From an uncultured Eubacteriales bacterium (lineage in GTDB: Bacteria > Bacillota > Clostridia > Oscillospirales > Acutalibacteraceae), in NCBI GenBank assembly GCA_900317815.1, contig ONIC01000061.1, positions 1 through 56,903 of the forward strand: DNA of 56,903 bases. Direction: 5' to 3'. Made by a program: the position numbers and the translations under genes. How positions within the stretch are numbered: position 1 is the stretch's first letter; each line of letters begins with the position of its first letter. The notes under the pieces are model-generated. The model was not told where the DNA came from and did no database searches. It saw only the letters and a program-made list of their open reading frames with translations. This document shows positions 16,373-25,118 of this stretch, piece by piece.

Positions 16373-17755
16373 TTAATCAGCTTGCTTCGGTTTTCTGACA
16401 ATTGTTATCACAAATGTTATGACCGTAATAACTGTCAGGATAATCTGCGGACCAAGTGTGATCCATGTCGGATATATACCGAAGAACGCAAGTGCATCGT
16501 TGCCTGACATCCACGAAAGTGACGGGATAGTACCCGCAAGACTTTGAACAAATCCTCCGATCTTCTCGGCAAGCCCTCCGTCGAGGAACAGCTCCCACAT
16601 ACCGGATCCGAGGAATGCGATCGACATTATTGCCATAAGAATACTTGTCGCCATAAAGAATGGTTTGAGCGGAATTTTGACTCCGAATACTCTGATAAGT
16701 ACAAATATGAGCATTACCGCTGCAAGGCCAAGGATAATTCCTGCAAATACAGCTAAGAAACCGTGCTGCATTTCACCTGCGCGTGAGAAATACTGCTGGC
16801 AGAAGAGGATAACTTCTGCGCCCTCACGGAACACAGCAAGGAACGATGTAAAACCTAATGCAAACAGCTTTCCGCTGTCAGCAGAGCTTGATACTTTTCC
16901 GGAAATATATCCCGTCCATGCGTCGGCTTCTGCTTTCGATATCATCCAGTTCGAGACATAGATCAAAACGGCAACAGCAAGAAGTGCTGTAACGCCCTCA
17001 GTTATCTCCTGCGGGATAGAATTACTTGTACCGCTTGTGATCGTGTAAAGAACTATCGCAAGGACAACGCTTGCTGCAAGAGCAAGTACCGCTCCGACAT
17101 AAACGTAAACTGTCCCCTTCTTATTTTCGGTTTTGATAAGATAAGCAACCATCGCACCCACGATCAGGATCGCTTCAAGACCCTCTCGTAGAATAATACC
17201 GAATACTGCCGCAAATGTAGCCCACGCAAGACCTCCGCTTGATGAGGTTTCTTCATCATTACTGTAGCCGAAAAGCCCGTCCAGAATATCAGCGTCTTCG
17301 CGAAGCATAGAAACAAGCTTATCCACCTCAGACTGGATTTCCTCAACGCTCGCTCCGTTGTTGACTGCTTTTTTCATATTCGAAAATTGCAGCTCAACTT
17401 CATTGACTCTTGCGCCCGAGATGTAACCCATGACAGTTTTCTCGAAGCCCGATGTCTCATACCAGAAGCCATACGAATTAGTAAACGGCTTATAATAACC
17501 GTCATCGCCCTCTCGTTCCGCTCCTGCAGAATAGCGTCTTACGCCCTCTGTGAGAAGATTGGATATCTGATCCGTGATATCATTGTACGTTATCGTCTTT
17601 GTTCCGTCGGGATTTTCCGCAGCTGAATACTTTTTGTACGATAAGTAATAGTCAGCCGTATCGCCTTCAGCATAAGCACTCAAGGAAAACGCTCCTACCG
17701 AAACAATCAGCAACAAAAACATACACAGGATTTTCCTGAATGTTCCCTGTTTCAT
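16373..17755 (-). CDS. FTR1-family iron permease with N-terminal extracytoplasmic domain
   Basis: The 460-residue product imports iron. A Sec signal (about 1-29, ending SAYAEG) and an extracytoplasmic domain (30-170) precede seven helices. The two hallmark REXXE motifs are REGLE (190-194) and REGAE (310-314), each within a helix. The FTR1 family normally oxidises or accepts iron at these glutamates. The N-terminal domain is acidic and helical and may gather iron. Ribosome site AGAGGTGA precedes the ATG. It is the first gene of the 14-gene run, with promoter and operator at 17881-17933. Confidence 0.93.
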   Translation of the reverse strand: MKQGTFRKILCMFLLLIVSVGAFSLSAYAEGDTADYYLSYKKYSAAENPDGTKTITYNDITDQISNLLTEGVRRYSAGAEREGDDGYYKPFTNSYGFWYETSGFEKTVMGYISGARVNEVELQFSNMKKAVNNGASVEEIQSEVDKLVSMLREDADILDGLFGYSNDEETSSSGGLAWATFAAVFGIILREGLEAILIVGAMVAYLIKTENKKGTVYVYVGAVLALAASVVLAIVLYTITSGTSNSIPQEITEGVTALLAVAVLIYVSNWMISKAEADAWTGYISGKVSSSADSGKLFALGFTSFLAVFREGAEVILFCQQYFSRAGEMQHGFLAVFAGIILGLAAVMLIFVLIRVFGVKIPLKPFFMATSILMAIMSIAFLGSGMWELFLDGGLAEKIGGFVQSLAGTIPSLSWMSGNDALAFFGIYPTWITLGPQIILTVITVITFVITIVRKPKQAD

Positions 17756-17839
17756 AAGAATCTGTCACCTCTGTATCTGATCAACAGTAAACATATTCAC
17801 CGTTTTGGTTATATAATCCTAACTCTAAGTCTTAAAATA

Positions 17840-17874
17840 ATTCCGATGCTATTATCAAAACAGCTCTTCGGAAT
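17840..17874 (-). other. Hairpin in the leader of the FTR1 operon
   Basis: ATTCCGA (17840-17846) and TCGGAAT (17868-17874) can pair, with GCT/AGC inside. It lies in the roughly 140-base untranslated leader. There is no T-run, and no known riboswitch was recognised. Confidence 0.4.
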
Positions 17875-17880
17875 AGTAGG

Positions 17881-17903
17881 ATTAGTATTTTCTAACTACT
17901 AAT
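17881..17903 (-). promoter_or_regulatory. Inverted-repeat operator over the start point of the FTR1 operon
   Basis: ATTAGTA (17881-17887) and TACTAAT (17897-17903) are perfect inverted repeats around a 9-base centre (TTTTCTAAC). The element begins 2 bases beyond the -10 box and covers the expected transcription start near 17898. Repressor binding there would block the promoter. It is not a classical Fur box (GATAATGATAATCATTATC); the TTAG...CTAA ends resemble DtxR/MntR-family sites more. Iron-dependent repression is inferred from gene content. Confidence 0.65.
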
Positions 17904-17904
17904 G

Positions 17905-17933
17905 AGTTTACCACATATTTTTTAGATTGTCAA
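17905..17933 (-). promoter_or_regulatory. Sigma-A promoter of the 14-gene iron/flavin operon
   Basis: On the minus strand, TTGACA (17928-17933), a 17-base spacer and TAAACT (17905-17910) form a promoter about 145 bases upstream of the FTR1 ATG. The -35 is perfect and the -10 matches four of six positions, as is common for regulated promoters. Confidence 0.7.
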
Positions 17934-18440
17934 CGACATTTTGAGATATATAATTACTATTGTCACTTTGATTAATTTTAATAAGTTTAATTACCTCTAA
18001 TAGTGCACAGGACACAATTCTTTCTTATTATTTTAGATTTTACCAATCATTCTGTTCATTCGGATAATACTCTAAAGATCTTTTTAGTTTGTCTTACCTA
18101 TTTCAGCTTTTGTATCCCGTTTCTTCTGCAACATAATTTTTGAGATGGATAATTTGTCTTCTCTAATTTAATAGCATTTATAAAGAGCTGATCAGAGGTA
18201 TAAATACTATATATGCAAAAAACGACCGCATAATATATAATCTTATCGTTGTCGCTTTATGCTTTATAATGAAACGATAATTCACTTAAAAGCTCACTTT
18301 CCGATGTAACTAATAGACAATTCTATTTTGCTTTTATTAGTGATAATAACTGATGCTTTGGCATAATGTACGATTATTGCAACGCTATTTAGTACATTTT
18401 AACTATCAGATAGAACTTTTTAAAACTTGCGTGAATTTGC
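17934..18440. other. AT-rich intergenic stretch without recognisable gene
   Basis: About 500 bases between the divergent FTR1-operon and CBM21-gene promoters. The stretch is very AT-rich. I see no credible ORF with a ribosome site, no tRNA and no known riboswitch. A 7-bp inverted repeat TATCGTT / AACGATA lies near 18240-18285; its significance is unclear. A small RNA cannot be excluded. Confidence 0.5.
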
Positions 18441-18469
18441 TTGATTTTTGTAAACGTATCTGTTATTAT
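18441..18469 (+). promoter_or_regulatory. Sigma-A promoter of the CBM21-like protein gene
   Basis: TTGATT (18441-18446), a 17-base spacer and TATTAT (18464-18469) lie about 100 bases upstream of the ATG at 18571. The leader contains a weak CAGGG / CCCTG inverted repeat but nothing recognisable as a riboswitch. Confidence 0.65.
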
Positions 18470-18570
18470 GTGTGTGCACTCAGGGAGAGACACAGATTTC
18501 CTACAACGATCACCACGAGAAATAAGACCCTGGGAAAACTTCATATTGTTTTATATTGGAGGAAACTATT

Positions 18571-19317
18571 ATGACACAGACACGCAAAACTACAAGATTT
18601 ACATCTATGATCGTTACACTGGCTATTCTTCTCAGCCTCTTCTGCATTGCGGGAATGACAACAGCGAACGCAGCTACAGAAAGAGTAAGCCTTTACTCGG
18701 CAAGCGAAACCTTCTCAAAGTATGGCGCTTCTACATACGAAGTATTCATTCAGACCAAAGACAATGCACAGGATCAGAAAGTAACAGTTCATTATTTCTA
18801 TATGTCTACTCTCGGTTGGTGTGACACTGAAGCTGAGTATGTAACGACTCTTGGCGACGGCTCCAAGATTTGGAAAGCATACTTCACAAGCTTTGACTGC
18901 CAGTATGCTATCAAATACGAAGCAGACGGCGAAACGATCTGGGATAACAATAACGGAAACGATTACACAGGTTCAGATAAGATCGGTACTGCTCCTGTTG
19001 CAGCTGACAGACTTTTTGACTTCTCCTACAATCTCAGAGAGTATCAGATTAAAGCTGTACTTCAGAACTACGCTTATAACAAGAACGTTTTCGTAAGATA
19101 CACAACAGACGCTTGGAACACCTGCAACGATCAGGCTCTTACCTATAACTGCACAAACGATAACGGCTCTGAGACATGGACTGCAGCAATCGATCTCACA
19201 TCTGTTGAGAATTACAGCGATTTTGAGTACGCTATCTGCTACCAGGTAAACGGCACAGAATACTGGGCAAACTACTTTGGTGAGAACTACAACTTCAATT
19301 ACAGTATTCACCACTGA
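18571..19317 (+). CDS. Secreted protein made of two CBM21-like starch-binding modules
   Basis: The ATG at 18571 follows GGAGGAAACTATT and gives 248 residues. A signal peptide ends near residue 34 (TTANAA). Residues about 36-130 and 150-248 are two homologous beta-sandwich modules. The second closely follows CBM21: VFVRYTTDAW, then FEYAICYQVNGTEYW and a final GENYNF. The first keeps QYAIKYEADGETIWDNNNG. CBM21 binds starch and glycogen. There is no catalytic domain, anchor or dockerin, so it may be a free starch-binding protein, comparable in role to the starch adherence proteins of Ruminococcus bromii. It has its own promoter and a strong terminator. Confidence 0.85.
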   Translation: MTQTRKTTRFTSMIVTLAILLSLFCIAGMTTANAATERVSLYSASETFSKYGASTYEVFIQTKDNAQDQKVTVHYFYMSTLGWCDTEAEYVTTLGDGSKIWKAYFTSFDCQYAIKYEADGETIWDNNNGNDYTGSDKIGTAPVAADRLFDFSYNLREYQIKAVLQNYAYNKNVFVRYTTDAWNTCNDQALTYNCTNDNGSETWTAAIDLTSVENYSDFEYAICYQVNGTEYWANYFGENYNFNYSIHH

Positions 19318-19334
19318 TAAACAAAATGAATATA

Positions 19335-19371
19335 CCCCCGAGATCCGAGACGATCGGATTTCGGGGGTTTT
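19335..19371 (+). terminator. Terminator of the CBM21-like protein gene
   Basis: A 14-bp stem (CCCCCGAGATCCGA / TCGGATTTCGGGGG, one G-U) with a 5-base loop is followed by TTTTGT. Reading on the minus strand it can also end luxS-side antisense transcription. Confidence 0.9.
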
Positions 19372-19392
19372 GTATATAATAAAAAAACTTCA

Positions 19393-19917
19393 TCACGAAT
19401 CAAAGAAATGCTGACCGTTATCGGTAATCAGCCTTTCTGCCCTCGGATACTCAAAGATCTCGGGACTGTCTGCATTCGCTTCGAGGTATTCCGCAAATTC
19501 CGCTGCATACCATTTTGCCATTGCGAGATTATGCATAAGATAATGACCGCAATTTACAGCAGTAGCACCGGGAACTTCATTTGCATCGCCGACAGATTTG
19601 AAAGCTCTGAGTACAAGATCAAAAATATCCCGCGGTGCGCGATTACCTTTGAGTATGAGATAAAAGCCTGTCAGGCATCCCATAGGTCCCCAGTAGATGA
19701 TCTCGTCTTTCCAGTCAGGATCATTCCTGAGGTAAGTTGCAATGATATGCTCAAGCGAATGCATCGCCGCAACATCGATCACCGGTTCCCTGTTCGGCTT
19801 CTTTAATCTGATATCATAGGTCGTTACAGTATCATTTCCGACATTGTCAACTCTGCTTTGAAAAATGCCCGGGACGATCAAAGTATGATCCACAGAAAAG
19901 CTCTGTATCAGTTCCAT
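19393..19917 (-). CDS. luxS: S-ribosylhomocysteine lyase LuxS
   Basis: LuxS splits S-ribosylhomocysteine into homocysteine and DPD, the precursor of autoinducer-2, in the activated methyl cycle. The 174-residue product has the metal site HSLEH (His53, His57, with Glu56 as base). It also has the catalytic cysteine in GCLTGFY (Cys81) and a third metal ligand in AVNCGHY. Length is near the usual 155-175. It follows a flavodoxin-fold reductase gene by 12 bases and is probably co-transcribed from the promoter at 20594-20622. No pfs nucleosidase gene is nearby. Confidence 0.96.
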   Translation of the reverse strand: MELIQSFSVDHTLIVPGIFQSRVDNVGNDTVTTYDIRLKKPNREPVIDVAAMHSLEHIIATYLRNDPDWKDEIIYWGPMGCLTGFYLILKGNRAPRDIFDLVLRAFKSVGDANEVPGATAVNCGHYLMHNLAMAKWYAAEFAEYLEANADSPEIFEYPRAERLITDNGQHFFDS

Positions 19918-19929
19918 AAAAAATCTCCT

Positions 19930-20550
19930 TTAAATAAAATTGGTGAATATTTTTTCTTCGTATTTCGGTTTCTCAACGCCGGAATCGACAGCAGACTTCT
20001 GAGCTTTCAGAAGATATGCCATATTCTGTCCGAGAGTTCTCATCGTCTGTAATCCTTCCTCGTCTTTTCTGACATCATCGGGATTTCTTCCGTGAACCTG
20101 ATTCCAATACTGAGAACCTACAATATGCATATTCATTATTGTAAAGTACATATTCAACCGCTCAAAAGCTGCGGTAGCTCCGCCCCTCCTGCACGAAACG
20201 ACCGAAGCGCCGAGTTTCCCTTCGAGCTTCGAACCCGGAGTGCTGTACATCAATCTGTCAAGAAATGATGTCAATCTGCCGTTTGCACCGCCATAATACA
20301 CAGGCGAACCGACTATGAGTGCGTCAAACTCGTCCATACGCTCACTTGTCTGATTTACAAGATCGTTATAAACACATCCGCCCTTCGTGCGGCAATGATT
20401 ACAGGCGATGCAATCCGGCATAGGCTTCTTTCCGAGCCACAGTATCTCGCTTTCAACATCATTTTTCTTCAGAGTTTCGGCTACCTCATTGAGCGCCGTA
20501 AATGTGCAGCCATATTCGTTGGGACTGCCGTTGATCAATAAAACTTTCAT
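19930..20550 (-). CDS. NADPH-dependent FMN reductase family / flavodoxin-fold oxidoreductase
   Basis: The ATG at 20550 with AGGAGG ahead gives 206 residues; an upstream start would read through the promoter. The fold begins MKVLLINGSPNEYGCT, where GSP is the phosphate-binding loop for FMN. DALIVGSPVYYGGANGRLTSFLDRL is the second flavin loop. CIACNHCRTKGGC (about residues 53-65) is a cysteine group also seen in iron-sulfur flavoprotein relatives, and could bind a cluster or a metal. The substrate is unknown (quinone, nitro or azo compounds are typical). Operon partner of luxS. Confidence 0.85.
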   Translation of the reverse strand: MKVLLINGSPNEYGCTFTALNEVAETLKKNDVESEILWLGKKPMPDCIACNHCRTKGGCVYNDLVNQTSERMDEFDALIVGSPVYYGGANGRLTSFLDRLMYSTPGSKLEGKLGASVVSCRRGGATAAFERLNMYFTIMNMHIVGSQYWNQVHGRNPDDVRKDEEGLQTMRTLGQNMAYLLKAQKSAVDSGVEKPKYEEKIFTNFI

Positions 20551-20593
20551 GCGTAAGATTCCTCCTTTGGAAATATTGCATTCGCATATTACG

Positions 20594-20622
20594 ATTTTAC
20601 CATTTAATACAATATCGGTCAA
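20594..20622 (-). promoter_or_regulatory. Sigma-A promoter of the reductase-luxS operon
   Basis: On the minus strand, TTGACC (20617-20622), a 17-base spacer and TAAAAT (20594-20599) lie 44 bases upstream of the reductase ATG. Confidence 0.75.
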
Positions 20623-20723
20623 GTCTTTTGGCTCCTGTAAGATCGTACACACACATTGATTGGCTGCCTGTTTTGCCACTTAACAAGAATTATTACTGAT
20701 GTATGAATCTCCCGCCTGACATC

Positions 20724-20759
20724 AAGGGCGCCGTACATTCTGCAATATACGGCGCTCTT
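20724..20759. terminator. Hairpin behind the large dockerin gene, weak terminator
   Basis: AAGGGCGCCGTA / TACGGCGCTCTT pairs over 12 bp with a 12-base loop. Neither side has a good T-run, so termination is presumed from position (9 bases past the stop at 20769) and stem strength. Confidence 0.5.
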
Positions 20760-20768
20760 ATTAACAGA

Positions 20769-23700
20769 TTATGATATTATAGGCTTTCCTACAAGATTTC
20801 CGTCATCGATGCCTATGCTGAATCTCAGTACCGCAAGTGCATCGGCAGCTGTTATGACACCGTCAAGATCGATATCTCCGATTTTTGTAAGCTCGCTGTC
20901 AAAGCTGTCAATACCCGCACTTGCTCTCAGTATCATAAGGGCGTCATTAGCTGTAATTGACGTATCTTTGTCAACATCTCCGTAGATACCGACTATACCG
21001 CCGTCATCCTTTACATAATAAGACGTTTCTCTTATTGGCTGATCCAGACTTGTATTTGCTCCTAATGTCGTATTACCGTTTATCAGGAATTCTGTATTCT
21101 CGTCAAATTTATAGCCTTCATTCGGCGTGAATTTTATCCTGAGTGCGTATGTTTTATCGGCTTCAAAGTTATCCGAGGCAGTAAGCTCAGGATAAGCAGG
21201 AGCTTCAACGAGATACCAGGAATAAACTTCAACGCTGAACTTAGCAGAATCAAGCGATATTGGCGCAAAATCGGGATTAGCATTTTTTTCAGGAACTGTG
21301 ATCTGGCAGTCTGCAAAGTCGATCACCTTATCCTCTCCGGGGGACGGCATATCCTCGTTAAGAACTGCTTTTACCACGATATCGTTATTCGGCATAAGGA
21401 GTGTCGTTTCCGCTGAATTGATGTCTGTGATATCCACCATGCTGTCGCTGCACTCCCAGTGATCGAACTTTGTAAGCAGCATTTTACTGCAAGTGATCGT
21501 AACTGTATCAAGCGGCTTTGCTTCTGTTACAGTTACTCCTCCCATACTCGCTTTTCCGTTTTCTACGGTGATCGAGTAAGTTTGCTCCGTTGTTCCCTTT
21601 GTTACTGCCGTGATCGTTACATCGTGCTTCGGCATTATAAATGTCGTGCTCGAGCTGTGAATGTCCTCTATCTCGATCGCATTGCTGTCTGCTTCCCAAT
21701 GATCGAAGATCTGAGTTTCCGGCGCATTCCAAAGCAGCGTAACTGTTCTGAGACTTCCGGATTCCGTAATTATATTATTGTCCTTATCAAGCGCAATACC
21801 GCCGATAACATTAATACTGTATATATCAGGATCGTATACGTTCGTTACCGCAGTAAAGGTAATATCGTTATCGGGCATTGTAAAGGTGGTCACGGCAGAG
21901 CTTATGTCAGTGATATCTACAAGTTCATCGCTGCATTCCCAGTGATCGAAATTTGATGCGATTGTATTGCTGCACTGTAATGTAAGCACCTCTCCGTATT
22001 CAGACCAGAACACCGTATTGCCGCCGAGACTTGCCGACCCACCCTTGACGGTGATTTTATAAACAGGCTCCTGTGGCAGGCATTTGTAGCTTGCGTACGC
22101 CTGGCGGGTCTTTTTTGTATCATTGTCGCCGAAGTGCATTGAACTTTCATGCACATCATTGATATAGGTATAAACATTCGATGATCCGCCGCTCTGGGAA
22201 AACTCATATCCGTCATAGGCGCTGACAATTATATTAAGCTGATAATAATGATCTTCTACAAATTGCTCGCCGACCTCAAGAGGGTGATACTCCGTCATAT
22301 CTATCCAGCAGACACCGTTATGGAATTTTTCATCATCGAACGTTTTATCTATGTAAACGCCCTCCGTCAGAGATTTCGCAGAGAAATTCGCCTCCTCGCC
22401 TGCCTTAGGCATTGTAACGTCGGCAATATCTATTCTTGAGAGCACCGTCACGGGTCCGTAATACTTCTCGCACACGCCTACCAAAGCAGATGCGTCCAGA
22501 TACAGTCTGCGCTCTTCTTCTTGTGATGAGATCTGGGAACCGTAGGAAACTGCATCTCCTATACGACCCTCGATCTTGGGGAAGTCCTCTTCGCTAAAAT
22601 TGAACTGACAGCCACCCGTTGCTTCCAGAACAACGCTGCAGTAGTATTTATGCCCCTCAATAAAGGTATCTTCAGGAGCAAGCCGCCTTTTCTCTGTGTC
22701 GTCATACCACATTATGCCGTTGTAGTAGCCTAACATATCCGTTGAATGATAGTCGGTACAAAGCTTTGTAAACTTACCCGTCTTTGCAGTATAGCTTGGT
22801 TTTTTTCCGGGACGTGGATAAACTATGTCATCTACGGTGAAAGTATGAAGAACAGGCGTGTGACCTGCATTGAATGTATAAGAGACGAGAACGCCGCCTG
22901 TATTCATAAGCTTACTTATATTATTTCGTACAGCGTCGGCCTTGGTGCCGTTGATATATCCGTGAATACCGATCGTTCCGTCATCTTTAGCGCCCGGGAA
23001 CGTAAAACCAGCATTTGGCTTAAGATAAACAGAGCATCTGTAATCGTGACCCGACTTGAAAACATCAGACTTTCCGAGATACTTGAAGTCTGTAGCATCA
23101 TACCATGAAACACCGTCGTGGGCATAAGTAATGCTTGAACCGTCAGAAAAATCGGTATAGATATCGTATTTATACGGATCGTCTGAGATGGCTTCGAATG
23201 AAGGTGAGTAGCCTACAACAGGTTCAAAAACGCCGGAGACAGAAGCCTTAGTTATCATTTCAACACCGCATTGGTCTGTATAAAGACCTACCCATGCTTT
23301 CTGACTGCTGCCCTCGGAGCCGTTATAGAGACCGACTACTGCATTCTTACCGTCGATCTTGCCTGTAAATGCTGCTTTTCCTTCGCTGTCGGTAGCAAAA
23401 ATATGACCGGGCTGAGGAACGATATCTACAAATACTCTGTAATAATGCTTGTCAATAAACGTATCGTTTTCGGGATCAAGACGCGCTCCGCTGAGAGTAT
23501 GATCGCCCCAGGAGATGCCGTTTTTTGTCGTTAGACTTACAGAATCGGTACTTATGCGATATTTTGAATTATAAGTGTAAACGCTTCCTGCAACAGTTGC
23601 GTCATAATCAGGTTTGCAGCCTGCTCGGGGAATGATCTCGATGTCATTTATCCCGACTTCGTTTATGACCTCATAGTTGCAGTATCCGAATTCAAGAGAT

Positions 23701-24950
23701 ACCATTATTCTCTCTTTTATAGGCTTATACGGATAGTAAGATACCTTTGCTGTTTTGTCGTTCATCGTGGCGGCAACGTATGAAACAGAGCCATCATCGC
23801 TTGCGGCAAATTCGTATCCGTCCTTCGCCTTGAGCAGGATATTGCACTTGTACTGATGTCCTTTCTGAAAAACATCATTTCCATCAAGAGCAAGATACTT
23901 TCCCGCTGTTATATCGTACCAGCCGATTCCATTTTCAAAATGGTCAACAGATTCTCTTTCAAATCCGGGACTTCCCTCAGTACCGATAGCTATATCAGGT
24001 AAACATTCAGGAAGAGGGGTTGCGACCGCAGTAATTTTGACAGTCCATATCTGTGGCTTTTTGCACTCGCCGAAATCGTAGTATACTATAATTATATCGC
24101 CGGTATCCTTACCGCTGTAACTCTGCACGATCGCAGTTTTGCCGTTGATTTCGCCTTTTGGCAGAGTACCGCTGCCGGTACCCGTAAAGGAGCAGGTTTC
24201 AAACGCTTTAAGGCAGATAGCTGCCTGATACGAATGTCCTTCTGTAAAAACAGAGTCCGAATTAAGCATTGACTTAGCCGTATCATCCCACCACATAACG
24301 CCGTCCACGTAGCCCGCGATATCGCTCGGGGAATACAGCTCCATCGACAGAAGCTTACTTGATTCAATATCAGGCGTAAAATCCGGATGAGCGTTCGGTA
24401 TCGGCTCGTCAAGCTCGGCGGAAACCTCCGTCACTTTACTTTTAAGCATTGGGAAAACGACGGTCGCCTCATCGCCGTAAGCGTCTTTGACGGGGTAAAT
24501 ATCCTCGCCGTTGTTCTCAGACTGCTGCTTGTGCCCGTTTACGTAAATGCTGGTGCTGTTGGTCCAGCGGCGATTGTTGTAATCGTCCCTGTACTCGGTA
24601 TCTTTGATAAGATAGCCGTCAAGCGTCTTTACTGTAATGTGGCAGGCATAGACATGCCCCGCTTCAAGTAAGGTATCGCCGTTTATTTTCTTGTAGCTTT
24701 TACCGTCTGTACCTTTATCGATCCAATATATATCGGAAACATAGATACCTTCGGAGATGTTCGTCGGATTCTTGATATCCGTCCACGGCGTCTCCCCCAC
24801 ACTGAGATCCGGAATCGTGATGCTCAGTGCTCCCTCAAGATATTTCGTTGCCGCACTCGCCGAGATCATAGACAGCGGCAGCATTGAAAGCATGACCGCA
24901 ACAGTCAGAAATACAGCAAGCGTTTGTTTTGCGTACATAGTAGTTTTCAT
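20769..24950 (-). CDS. Giant secreted dockerin protein with eight copies of an unrecognised module
   Basis: The 1393-residue product has a signal peptide (about 1-34). Residues about 40-960 hold seven modules of 100-140 residues, and an eighth lies at about 1210-1315. Each module has a GxxWxDxT...L element (for example GVSWYDATDFKYL) and then F-x-x-GH-x-Y (FKSGHDYRCSV), followed by a GYxF strand and an INGxxA turn. I do not recognise this family. Residues about 960-1200 are three FDHWE...MPxxD repeats of the bacterial InlB-B-like class. The C-terminus is a type I dockerin (1323-1382) with two Ca loops (DVDKDTSITAND, DIDLDGVITAAD). No catalytic motif is seen. It is likely a structural or binding component docked to a cohesin. 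Promoter at 25000-25028. Confidence 0.85.
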   Translation of the reverse strand: MKTTMYAKQTLAVFLTVAVMLSMLPLSMISASAATKYLEGALSITIPDLSVGETPWTDIKNPTNISEGIYVSDIYWIDKGTDGKSYKKINGDTLLEAGHVYACHITVKTLDGYLIKDTEYRDDYNNRRWTNSTSIYVNGHKQQSENNGEDIYPVKDAYGDEATVVFPMLKSKVTEVSAELDEPIPNAHPDFTPDIESSKLLSMELYSPSDIAGYVDGVMWWDDTAKSMLNSDSVFTEGHSYQAAICLKAFETCSFTGTGSGTLPKGEINGKTAIVQSYSGKDTGDIIIVYYDFGECKKPQIWTVKITAVATPLPECLPDIAIGTEGSPGFERESVDHFENGIGWYDITAGKYLALDGNDVFQKGHQYKCNILLKAKDGYEFAASDDGSVSYVAATMNDKTAKVSYYPYKPIKERIMVSLEFGYCNYEVINEVGINDIEIIPRAGCKPDYDATVAGSVYTYNSKYRISTDSVSLTTKNGISWGDHTLSGARLDPENDTFIDKHYYRVFVDIVPQPGHIFATDSEGKAAFTGKIDGKNAVVGLYNGSEGSSQKAWVGLYTDQCGVEMITKASVSGVFEPVVGYSPSFEAISDDPYKYDIYTDFSDGSSITYAHDGVSWYDATDFKYLGKSDVFKSGHDYRCSVYLKPNAGFTFPGAKDDGTIGIHGYINGTKADAVRNNISKLMNTGGVLVSYTFNAGHTPVLHTFTVDDIVYPRPGKKPSYTAKTGKFTKLCTDYHSTDMLGYYNGIMWYDDTEKRRLAPEDTFIEGHKYYCSVVLEATGGCQFNFSEEDFPKIEGRIGDAVSYGSQISSQEEERRLYLDASALVGVCEKYYGPVTVLSRIDIADVTMPKAGEEANFSAKSLTEGVYIDKTFDDEKFHNGVCWIDMTEYHPLEVGEQFVEDHYYQLNIIVSAYDGYEFSQSGGSSNVYTYINDVHESSMHFGDNDTKKTRQAYASYKCLPQEPVYKITVKGGSASLGGNTVFWSEYGEVLTLQCSNTIASNFDHWECSDELVDITDISSAVTTFTMPDNDITFTAVTNVYDPDIYSINVIGGIALDKDNNIITESGSLRTVTLLWNAPETQIFDHWEADSNAIEIEDIHSSSTTFIMPKHDVTITAVTKGTTEQTYSITVENGKASMGGVTVTEAKPLDTVTITCSKMLLTKFDHWECSDSMVDITDINSAETTLLMPNNDIVVKAVLNEDMPSPGEDKVIDFADCQITVPEKNANPDFAPISLDSAKFSVEVYSWYLVEAPAYPELTASDNFEADKTYALRIKFTPNEGYKFDENTEFLINGNTTLGANTSLDQPIRETSYYVKDDGGIVGIYGDVDKDTSITANDALMILRASAGIDSFDSELTKIGDIDLDGVITAADALAVLRFSIGIDDGNLVGKPIIS

Positions 24951-24999
24951 TACTCATTACCTCCTTGTCGTTCGGAATAGCTTACAATTATTCATCTTT

Positions 25000-25028
25000 A
25001 TCGTACCACATTTTATATAATCTGTCAA
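25000..25028 (-). promoter_or_regulatory. Sigma-A promoter of the giant dockerin gene
   Basis: On the minus strand, TTGACA (25023-25028), a 17-base spacer and TACGAT (25000-25005) lie 50 bases upstream of the ATG. Confidence 0.7.
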
Positions 25029-25078
25029 GTATTTCTGCTTTGCGGCTCAGACACAAGTACTTGCGATCACAAATACAG

Positions 25079-25117
25079 AACGGATCCCATCATACAGTGA
25101 TAGAATCCGTTTTTTTA
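25079..25117. terminator. Hairpin between the cytidine deaminase and the giant dockerin gene
   Basis: AACGGAT / ATCCGTT with inner ATCA / TGAT forms an interrupted stem. A run of seven T follows on the plus strand; the minus side has only a mixed T-rich tail. Position suggests it ends the deaminase operon on the minus strand. Confidence 0.6.
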
Positions 25118-25118
25118 T

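Noticed and set aside
17881..17903. Classical Fur box
   Set aside because: The dyad lacks the GATAAT-type hexamers and 7-1-7 spacing; reported only as an unassigned metalloregulator-type operator.
17934..18440. Small RNA or riboswitch in the AT-rich intergenic region
   Set aside because: Only weak inverted repeats and no matching promoter-terminator pair were found.
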